DNA of 64,000 nucleotides from Allacma fusca (Eukaryota; Arthropoda; Collembola; Symphypleona; Sminthuridae). A program made the translations under genes and the position numbers. Below are positions 55,701 through 64,000 of the stretch, piece by piece. The notes under the pieces were generated by a model, which saw only the letters and a list, made by a program, of their open reading frames with translations, was not told the origin of the DNA and ran no database searches. The number at the start of each line of letters is the position of its first letter. The first letter of the stretch is position 1. Where the stretch lies: positions 29,140,001 through 29,204,000 of the forward strand of contig OX359246.1 in assembly GCA_947179485.1 (NCBI GenBank), read 5' to 3'.

Positions 55701-56566
55701 TAAAAAATTATCAATGCTGAGCTGGGATGTTTTAGCCTCTTGGTCACCTTTAAGGGTAACAGATTTATGACTTCTAGCAACATGCTTTCGTAAAGACGAT
55801 GTAGACCCAGTCGAATCTCGTTTCAACACTTTTCTATCAACACAGTTTTGAATTGATTTACTAAAAGCTATCAATAAGTGCATCGGAAAGATGTCGACTA
55901 AATTATGCCTTGACAAATGGGAAATAGTACTATTTTTGTCACGAATAATTATAGTTAATCTTTGTTCTTACCCACAATAATTGCACTTGAATTTCGATTT
56001 ACAATCCAGTAGTTTATAATGTTGATGGATGCTTGATCGGAAGGACTTTGTGTTATTTTTGCTGGAACTGCTGCTACCCGCTGTAAACGTGTCACTAACA
56101 TCTTCACTCTCGTGTGTACTATTTTCGCAATTTATCTCCATTTTATTGGAGAAAATATTTTGAAAGTCTTAAATGAGAAACGGGCAGTGACTGAAACCGG
56201 TAGCATACATTCAGGTGCTACACGTGCATTGTCCATAAAATTCGAATCGTAATAGAGTACGACTTTTAAGCGCAAGGTGGCGGGTAATGTTTACGATTCA
56301 GGTTTATAGAAGTCAAAATTGTGATGCATTTTCAAATGATAATTGTCAAATACTTGACTGCAAGTTTCGGGTTTTCATCCAACCCGGCAGGGGTTTCGGT
56401 TTTAATTTTTGTACCCGAAACCGGACCGAAATTTGACGGTTCTTTAAACCGTCGACCCGAAACCGGACCGAAATCGAACGGTTCTTTAAACCGTTGACCC
56501 GAAACCGGACCGGAACCGAAACCGAACCGGAACCTCGGGAATTCCCGATACCGAACAGAAACACTA
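52775..56566 (-). mobile_element. hAT DNA transposon, apparently autonomous
   Basis: Terminal inverted repeats TAGTGTTTCTGAACGGTACC (52,775) and, reversed, TAGTGTTTCTGTTCGGTATC (ending 56,566). Both subterminal zones carry tandem CCGAACCG / AAACCGGACCG repeats (52,850-52,990 and 56,390-56,530). A multi-exon transposase fills the minus strand. The 8 bp outside the two ends (GTCATGGA, GTTTTATA) do not match. The right end abuts another inverted-repeat element, so the original flank may be lost or displaced. Confidence 0.88.
53098..56141 (-). CDS. hAT transposase, multi-exon
   Basis: First five exons: 56,141-55,972, 55,860-55,686, 55,582-55,373, 55,277-54,990 and 54,899-54,639. All have GT...AG junctions with short introns (~50-110 bp) and join in phase to 368 codons without a stop. 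Exons 1-2 build a BED zinc finger (CNYCG...HVARSH). Exon 4 has the RNase H-like core start (IITDCWTS, TCDNASN), exon 5 RCLAHIVNL and an acidic loop (DESEDEVDDDE). The last exon ends at 53,098 and carries the hAT dimerisation signature (ARDFLCIPGTGIPVERAFS). Middle exons between 54,640 and 53,350 were not all resolved. Open frames and consistent phases suggest an enzyme that was functional recently. Confidence 0.82.
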
Positions 56567-58071
56567 GTTTTATATCCTTCAACAAAATTCCCCAAAAAGT
56601 AATCCCTCCATCATTGCGCATCTGTATGTATGTTGTCGATATGATATGTCCACTCCATATTTAATCACTTATACATACGCATAAACTGGACTATTGAGAT
56701 TTGCCCTAAGTATAACCAGGGTTACTCAAATGAAAATGTCATGGGTTTTATGATTGCCTACCCACCTGAAATTGCACTTAAAATGCTCTAGTCTGGCAGT
56801 GCTAGGATATTTTGGGCATTTTTAGCGTATTGGTGACGTTAGCAGAAACATGTACACTGTTGTTGGTCGTTCAGCGTTTTTTTCGGAGCATTTCGATATA
56901 ATCGAACCCATACAGTTTTCGAAAATTTCATTGTTAAGTTTACGAAAAATCAATAGGTATAATTAATTACATAGTGGTTTAAAATTTTTTTTTAAGGATT
57001 TTAAAAGAGTTGGGATTTGAAATTGTAATTAGCGTAGTGCCTGTGTAAGTTCCGAATTTGGATGACGCCTATATTTAAATATTTTTAACAAAAATACATA
57101 AATCTTATAAACAATTTAAAACTTGGAGCTTATGTAGCAATTTTTGGGTCGACTTTGAAAATGGAATTTTAACAGCCCAAGTAAGTAAACCTAGGAGTCA
57201 AAAATGTGACAATGCAAAAATTATTGCATATAGATAACAGTTATTTAATCTTTGTTTGTTACATTTTTGCACAAATTTGTTTGCACGCTAAATGACTAGG
57301 TGCACAATTAATTCTTACACCAAAATAAATAAAAAATAATTATTATATTTTCGATGAAGTTGTCTATTTCAACTTGTAACATACTGCTTTGTGATTTAGT
57401 ATGCAAAGTTAGTAGATCCATAGCTAAAGCTACATATTGAAACAATTCTCGCGAACATAGCAAAAATACCTGCCTCAGGCTGAATATACCCAACTACCTA
57501 ACGTGCCATAGATGCCCAAAATACCATCAAATGAAAATGCCGAAAATGCCAGGGCAGTTTGGACAGGGATAAAGCCAAAAATGCCAAGGCATTTTTAATT
57601 TCTCTAGCGTACATATGTACAACCTCCATAATTTGCCCCCCATAAAATATCATCACATTTTCCCCAAATTTAATCCCATCAATAATTCATTGGGAAGTGA
57701 AACAAATATAAATTTGGAAAGATTATCTGTCCAGAAAATTTGACGATATTTGTGTGGGGGGTTATCTATACAGGCTGTACATATGCACATCAGAGATAAG
57801 CGAACTATGCTGGAGGAAATCATTGAGGAGGAAATCATTAGTGCACATGTTAAAGGGATTACTTTTCAATAAAATGTAACAATATTTGCTTGGGAGGGCT
57901 AATTATTAATGTTCTACATATGTACATCATAGGGTAAATCTCAATAGTCCAGTTTATGCGTATGTATAAGTGATTAAATATGGAGTGGACATATCATATC
58001 GACAACATACATACAGATGCGCAATGATGGAGGGATTACTTTTTGGGGAATTTTGTTGAAGGATATAAAAC
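56567..58071. mobile_element. 1.5-kb element with ~146-bp inverted repeats flanked by TA
   Basis: 56,567-56,712 (GTTTTATATCCTTCAAC...) and 57,926-58,071 are near-perfect reverse complements. Each is bordered by TA (56,565-56,566 and 58,072-58,073), the Tc1/mariner target. The interior is AT-rich with no transposase. Its left TA coincides with the last two bases of the hAT terminus. Non-autonomous; the superfamily is inferred from the TA alone. Confidence 0.75.
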
Positions 58072-58353
58072 TATGTACGTAAAAACTTGAATTTCATTGA
58101 AATAGCGAAAATCAAAATTTCATCGACTTTCAAAAACTCAAAATCCTTATGGGATTTAACATTAACTTTTTTTGAAAAGACAGGTCCCCACCTGTGGTAT
58201 CGTTTTAAATTTTGAAACTTTGGTGACGTGTCCTAGGAGAACGGGGCAAAATGCACTCGAGTTACATGAGTTTTGAAACATACTAGGTGAGTACTAAAAC
58301 ATGTGCTATGCTTTGTTTGAATCGGCTTGCACCATCCCAAAATGTTACCTTGT

Positions 58354-59190
58354 CAGGTCAATTTGAGGTCACGTATCTATTTATGATCCACTCAGGTCAA
58401 TTTGAGGTCATGTATCTATTTTTGATCCACTCAGGTCAATTTGAGGTCATGTATCTATTTTTGACCCACTCAGGTCAATTTGAGGTCAAGTATCTATTTT
58501 TGACCCACTCAGGTCAATTTGAGGTCATGTATCTATTTTTGACCCACTCAGGTCAATTTGAGGTCATGTATCTATTTTTGACCCACTCAGGTCAATTTGA
58601 GGTCATGTATCTATTTTTGACCCACTCAGGTCAATTTGAGGTCATGTATCTATTTTTGACCCACTCAGGTCAATTTGAGGTCATGTATCTATTTGTGACC
58701 CACTCAGGTCAATTTGAGGTCATGTATCTATTTGTGACCCACTGAGGTCAATTTGAGGTCATGTATCTATTTGTGACCCACTGAGGTCAATTTGAGGTCA
58801 TGTATCTATTTTTGACCCACTCAGGTCAATTTAAGGTCATGTATCTATTTGTGACCCACTCAGGTCAATTTAAGGTCATGTATCTATTTGTGACCCACTC
58901 AGGTCAATTTAAGGTCATGTATCTATTTGTGACCCACTCAGGTCAATTTAAGGTCATGTATCTATTTGTGACCCACTCAGGTCAATTTAAGGTCATGTAT
59001 CTATTTGTGACCCACTCAGGTCAATTTAAGGTCATGTATCTATTTGTGACCCACTCAGGTCAATTTAAGGTCATGTATCTATTTGTGACCCACTGAGGTC
59101 AATTTAAGGTCATGTATCTATTTGTGACCCACTCAGGTCAATTTAAGGTCATGTATCTATTTGTGACCCTCTCAGGTCAATTTAGGATCA
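58354..59190. repeat. 39-bp minisatellite with AGGTCA direct repeats
   Basis: 22 unit starts (CAGGTCA) are spaced at exactly 39 bp from 58,354 to 59,173. Each unit holds AGGTCA, 5 bp, AGGTCA, then an inverted TGACCC. Units 1-12 have ATTTG between the hexamers; units 13 on have ATTTA. Since 39 is divisible by three, the array shows long frames repeating HSGQFEVMYLFLT, interrupted where CTC became CTG. These are not evidence of a gene. Confidence 0.95.
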
Positions 59191-61576
59191 TATCATTTTT
59201 GGGCACTTTTTCAAACTCAAAGTTTGAAAAGATTATTACCCGTTGTCGTGGTGTTTTGTTTGTTATAGTTTTGTTGTATCTTATCGCGGTTTTGTTTTGT
59301 TCTAGTTTTGTTTTTTCGAAAACGGGTTTTATTGGTTTTGTTTTTTTTCTCAAAAAACAAAAACTGAACAAAAGAACAAACAAAACGCGAACAGTATTAC
59401 ATCACTGCGTGGTGGAACACCAATATAGTAACTACAATTGACAGAACGGAACCAGTAAAGTCCGTCATGAGTATCAAAATGTTGCACTTTGAAATCCTTA
59501 TATTTCAATATGTACGTACAGGGTATTCAATAACCCTTTGCTCCACTAGAGTCTCCTTTTATATGGTTTTACAATAATGGGAAGAAAAAATACGCAATTC
59601 TAGGCCACCGGTCAACAGTTAATAACAATTGCATTTTGGAAAGGACATTAACCACTGAATAGATTGGGTACTTCCAGCTCCAGCAAGGCAAATTGTAATG
59701 CAAATGTATCGTGAAAGTTTCATTTTAAATGGTTATATACACAATGTTTCTGCCCTGATTCAATCTTGTCCTCATACTCTTTGGTATGGTACTTTGACAA
59801 AGTGCTTTATGAGGGTAAACAAAACTATCATCGAACCAAAATACTTATGATATTAGGGATTTAATAAGTTCTTCAACGTTATGCTCGCACATTTTTTGAA
59901 TTTTTGTATGCAATATATGTATGCTGAAAGTTTCTACTAAAAACATGTATAATATATGTTTGATGTGAATACTGTATGTACGAGTATGTATGTATAAAAG
60001 ACCGATAGATTTAGGTATGTATGCACGTGTATGTTCAGCGAGCTCCGTCTGTATTTTCTTGGCACAGTAGTCTGTGTCTATTGGTGTATTCGCTTTTATA
60101 GGCACGTTTACATATATTTATGCATACATTTATTTATATGCTGCATATATGTATGATTAAATTTCTGACAAATTTATGTATGCAAAATGTATGCTCTTTG
60201 TAAACTATAAAATGCATGCATGATTTAGGATAGGAAATTGTTTTGCCCAGCTTTGGGCTCTTGAAGCAAATGCTCAGCCAAGGGAGTTAACCTAATACAA
60301 ATAGAGGAATTCCCTGGAAGCGTATACATTTTCTTTCATACGTAACGTTTTCTCTGATATCTCAAAAGATTTTCATAAACAATTTTATTCTGAAATAAAC
60401 ACTTGTTGGCATAAATCTTGACCTTGCATTAGGTTTTTTTCTAAACGCGTTAGTTTCTAATTTCTTGAACCTCTGTAGAATCTGCTTGCAAAACAAAATG
60501 TAAAAAGCACCAATTTCTTTTCTCATTGAAACTTGAGATGACGTATTGAAAAATTATATGCGTATCTGTGTTTCAAATTTTGCTTTCTCCGGGAAGCCGT
60601 TTTAGTTTATCATAGGTGAATTACATGTATATAGGTTCAACATTTGACATCATCTACCCTAGGAACTCCAAGCCCTATCATGCACACTTGAGAAATTCTT
60701 AGGAATTTAAAAAAATAGTTGTAAATGGTAATTTCTAGGATTAATTTCTGAACCGAGGAAGACAGAGAACAGAACCAGGCGTTGCAATGAGCAAACAATA
60801 TAATAAATAATACTGAAAATACGCATAACCCAGTCCCTTAGTCCAGTCCTGCTTCATCAGCTTCAATTTGAGCACCTTCATCGATAGATCAATATTTTAC
60901 TACCCAATAATATAATAATTCAAGTATACCTCAGTGGATGTAAATACAATTTTCATCAAATAACATTCCGGCCAAGCTCGCAAATTTTCCATCAAATTCT
61001 GCCGATTCTCACTTCCTGCAGGTAAAACTGTGCAGACGTAGTACAAGAGAGACAGACTAACTTCTGCTTTATTTCACATCTTGCTCTTCATTGATGCATT
61101 CAAACTCTCTAGAGCTTGCAATATTTACGTGTGTACACATACATACATATGTAAAAATAACGCATGCATTGCAGTGAACAAATTGAACATTTGTATATAT
61201 TCATTGGTTCTGTATGTGGCTATAAACATTTTTTTGTGCTGCAATGGACAAACTGACCTTGAATACGGTACAAACCTCTATTTTTAGGTAACTTTTATCT
61301 CGGATAAACTCAATTTCCGAGTCATACCGGTCCAATCTGCATTATCTATGTTGAAACAAGCAGTAAAGCAAAACTAAACTATCTCATACACTTGACTGAC
61401 TTTGAACATGTAGAAATGCTCAGCTCTTACCTACAGATAAGCACGAGTCGGATTTTTGTTTATCTCCTTAGAAAATATTTGTTTGATTTTCCTGGCTGGA
61501 TCTGATGTTCCTGCCAAGGTTCACAAATCTAACCTGAAAAATTGTCGATAAATAAAAAAAAATCCTCACTAAAAGA
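59191..61576. other. No gene seen; ATGTATGTA-rich zone
   Basis: AT-rich DNA. Around 59,900-60,200 it is dense in ATGTATG/CATACAT units, a degenerate simple repeat. ORFs through it look random. Near 59,330-59,370 a T-rich/A-rich fold-back (GTTTTGTTTTTT...AAAAAACAAAAAC) is visible. Confidence 0.5.
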
Positions 61577-62367
61577 TAGGCATTGGCATATCGGTCATTT
61601 TTTAAATATCGTTAATATCGTTATCGTTCATCCTAAAAATGACGATAACGATATCTAAGGCCGATATAACGATATTTGTTTCAATTTGAAACGCATCGGT
61701 TAATAATATAAAATACAAAAATAATCGACCAACACTGCCGAAGTTTTGACGCTTAATTAAATATTCACCTTATTACTACTGTTTATAACAAAAGGTGCCA
61801 AAAAAATGCATTGTTCGGAAAATTATCAAAGAACTTTTCATTTTACTGATCCCATTCGGAACACCGAGACTATAGTTGGTATTAATTGAATGAGAACTGG
61901 TACTTAGAATGAGGATTTACGTAAGGCAAACCAAGTATATTTTAATCTCACTGACAGCATAATTGGTATTAATTTTTCTGAAACTGAAGAGAACAATAAG
62001 GAATCACGCAGGTTCAACCAAGTATGATTTGATTATAGCAGAAACAAACTTGGTATTAATTACAGAAAAACTGGTTCTGATAATGAGCAAATCTCGTAAG
62101 TTACACCTGTTTTAACGTATGTTTTGAGGAAACCAGGAATTTACATGGTATTATTATGAGCTGACTGACATAATGTTTTGAATTAGTTAATACACATTAA
62201 AATATTGGGCTGAATCATTATTTGGGGAATTGAACCACGTAATTACGAAATGGAAACTGGCTGATATATCGTTCAAAGTTTACGAGAATTATCGTTCAAT
62301 TATCGTTTCGAAAAATGTACGATATGGACGGTAATATCGTATGGGTATATCGGTATGCCAATGCCTA
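61577..62367. mobile_element. Non-autonomous hAT-type MITE with perfect target duplication
   Basis: Ends TAGGCATTGGCATA (61,577) and its reverse complement (ending 62,367). They are flanked by identical 8-bp CTAAAAGA (61,569-61,576 and 62,368-62,375). Subterminal regions at both ends are full of TATCGTT/AACGATA units. No ORF inside. An exact target duplication argues for a fairly recent insertion. Confidence 0.92.
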
Positions 62368-62375
62368 CTAAAAGA

Positions 62376-63109
62376 GAGGTGAACGAAAGAAAGTGAAGAT
62401 GAACCAAAATCGTTTTCCTCCCCATCGAAATAAGTTTCCTTGCCTGAATGTTTTCCCTGGGAAGAATCTTCCCCTATTCTCATAAAAATCCCCTGAAGGT
62501 AAGCGACCTCAGTGACAGATTTGTTGCTAAGAGTGACGCTATAGTTTATACGCGGGATATAAAAATATATCTTGGAAAAGTTTTATTCCACCCTAACTTT
62601 TTTTAAACAATAAACCTTAATAATAATATGAACGGAAAGTCGTGTCCTATTTCACAATTTGAAATCACCTGCATTCTTTTTATGCTAAAAGCAAAATGAA
62701 AAAATTTATAGTTATTTAAAAAAGGTTAGAAATTTTTTGTTCGAAGCGTTTTTGTTGATGTCACAATCTTACGTGGGTTAGAGGTGGCGCGTCGTTTTGA
62801 GTCATTCATTTGTATTTGTCTCTGATTGTGAGCTTCATGAGTCATGCAATCTTTATGCGGGCATTGGCGCTCCTTCATTCATTCAGACTCAGATGTTGAG
62901 CATAAGCCGAATGCGGTTGAGTCAGCCTCTAAAGCCAAAGGAGCTCTCTCGAATCCCGAGTACTCCCAACATCCGAGCTGTATTTTGTCCCTCGCATCGT
63001 GGAATCTTTTCTCTTCCGGTTGTAGCAAATCAGTACGGTCTGTGAGAGGAAAGGGAAAGACTTGAAATAAAACGATTCTTCCGGTTTATCTCTTCATCAA
63101 GTAATTGCG
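62376..63109 (+). promoter_or_regulatory. Upstream region of the right-edge gene with three AP-1-like sites
   Basis: GC-richer than its surroundings. TGAGTCA occurs at 62,798-62,804, 62,838-62,844 and 62,918-62,924, about 190-310 bp upstream of the ATG at 63,110. Short ORFs here are likely 5' UTR or chance. Confidence 0.4.
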
Positions 63110-64000
63110 ATGGAGGAACGCGAGATCTGTTGCTGTGGAGCCAAGGGATGGGCTTTGGTTATTGGATGGCTTCAAATTGTAAGTTGATTTAAATGCAATA
63201 ATTATTATAATACATAATAATAGGCTAAATCTGACCAGAGAAACAAAAAATCCTGAGTAAATGAGTGTATTTGTAAGATTGTTCCTAACACAGAGTATTA
63301 AATATTGGTCCAATATTTAATTATTAACATATTAATAATTATTAATTATTAATTATATTAATTAAAGACATTATCGAACAGATTGACATCTATGAATGAA
63401 TGTACAGTTTGGAATGAAAATTGCCCCCCCCCTTTATATCATTTGTAAGGGTAAACAAAATTAAATTTTTCGTAGCCGATGCTATCAAACGAAATTGATC
63501 GTTTCGAAAAAATTGACCCCAACTGTTGAACTTACTTTAGTTTGCAGGACATATGTACATAAATATACTTGCGTCCTAAAATTAATCTTTAATGCTCCAC
63601 ATTACAGCTGCAATTTTTGTGGTGATAATCGTGATATGGATGATATTTGCCATCTTGAGAATTATCATGGCCTGCGTTCTAATACGTGGATGCAAAAGCG
63701 TAAGTTTAAAAAAAAATAACAATACGACCTCTTTTTTCATAGTCTTTGGATTGAGCCCGCTTTGACTTGTTACTGTGGAGTGATCGTGTCCTATGCCAAA
63801 TAAATTTGGGGTTTTAATTTCAACTATAATTTTAAATTGTTGCAGAAAAACCCCAAGCAGTTAAATTACTGGATAATATTCGCTAAGATTTCACTAATCA
63901 TCTTTGTGCTGGAGACCTTGGCGGAATTATTCGGACCTCTGGCGGCACAAGCTCTGTGGAGAATGACAATGTCAATGATAATCGTTCGCTGTATTGAAGC
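63110..64000 (+). CDS. Host gene for a small cysteine-rich multi-span membrane protein, 3' end beyond window
   Basis: Exon 1 (63,110-63,178): ATG, then MEEREICCCGAKGWALVIGW, donor ATT|GTAAGT. A later exon (63,608-63,699, acceptor ATTACAG, donor AGC|GTAAGT) reads in its hydrophobic frame AIFVVIIVIWMIFAILRII. The next (from 63,846, acceptor GTTGCAG) reads KNPKQLNYWIIFAKISLIIFV and runs off the window. Exon 1 ends in phase 0 while 63,608 needs one preceding base, so a further exon in the 63,179-63,607 interval, or an alternative join, is missing from my reading. The CCC cluster followed by GWALVIGWLxI resembles insect four-span membrane proteins of the DUF4728 type (LAPTM-like). Function not established. 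Confidence 0.6.
63298..63320. repeat. Perfect 11-bp palindrome with 1-nt centre
   Basis: TTAAATATTGG, T, CCAATATTTAA, inside the first intron of the right-edge gene. It is followed by ATTAATTATTAATT runs capable of cruciform or hairpin formation. Confidence 0.85.

Noticed and set aside
52767-56574. 8-bp target duplication for the hAT element
   Set aside because: GTCATGGA and GTTTTATA share only four positions, and the flank beyond the abutting element (TGTACGTA) does not match either.
58287-59441. Long ORFs coding a repeated HSGQFEVMYLFLT protein
   Set aside because: They follow from a 39-bp (13-codon) tandem repeat with no stop in one frame; the frame breaks wherever a unit has CTG for CTC, and there is no gene context.
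62797-63065. Two overlapping ORFs of 82 and 73 codons before the membrane-protein gene
   Set aside because: Overlapping frames in a GC-richer promoter or 5' UTR region with no domain; treated as upstream sequence.

Overview
The window reads as arthropod, probably insect, nuclear DNA: AT-rich, with spliceosomal introns (GTAAGT donors, pyrimidine-rich TTTCAG-type acceptors) and stacked transposable elements. Host-like coding is thin: a multi-exon gene for a small cysteine-rich, multi-span membrane protein at the right edge (63.1 kb onward), an intronless ORF that is almost only an OSBP-type PH domain (8.9-9.2 kb), and an unrecognised gene present as two broken copies (0.4-1.0 kb and 16.4-16.7 kb). 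The species cannot be named from this sequence.

Region by region. 0-16.7 kb holds decayed material: two diverged copies of a ~730 bp segment, a 911 bp hAT-type MITE, a decayed gene of a large animal DNA transposon (probably CACTA-like), a diverged minisatellite, a ~1.25 kb segmental duplication and a non-LTR reverse transcriptase relic. 16.73-35.5 kb is a Polinton/Maverick (adintovirus-like) endogenous virus. It has protein-primed-type family B DNA polymerase, PIF1-like helicase, penton-like minor capsid, arginine-rich core protein, double-jelly-roll major capsid, adenain-like protease, FtsK/HerA-type packaging ATPase and retroviral-type integrase. It also has six accessory genes without recognised homologues, several of them spliced. 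Its left end lies exactly in one copy of the 730 bp duplication, so the other copy serves as a natural empty site. The right end was not found. Polymerase, helicase, capsid, protease and ATPase carry breaks. Integrase, penton-like protein, core protein and most accessory genes are open.

35.5-39.4 kb is mostly featureless. 39.375-49.282 kb is a complete Ty3/gypsy-type LTR retrotransposon on the minus strand, with nearly identical LTRs and a 4-bp target duplication. 49.4-50.7 kb is a 5'-truncated non-LTR element (minus). 50.9-52.8 kb is another non-LTR element (plus) cut by an apparently autonomous hAT transposon (52.775-56.566 kb, multi-exon transposase on the minus strand). A 1.5 kb inverted-repeat element abuts the hAT end. 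58.35-59.19 kb is a strictly 39-bp-periodic minisatellite built from nuclear-receptor half-site-like hexamers. A hAT MITE with a perfect 8-bp target duplication lies at 61.58-62.37 kb, followed by the putative promoter and first exons of the host membrane-protein gene.

In the Polinton the morphogenesis genes run head to tail with 1-2 bp gaps or a 1-bp overlap, which suggests long polycistronic messages with coupled translation. The replication genes and spliced accessory genes lie around that block. All function calls rest on motifs read by eye; no database search was run.
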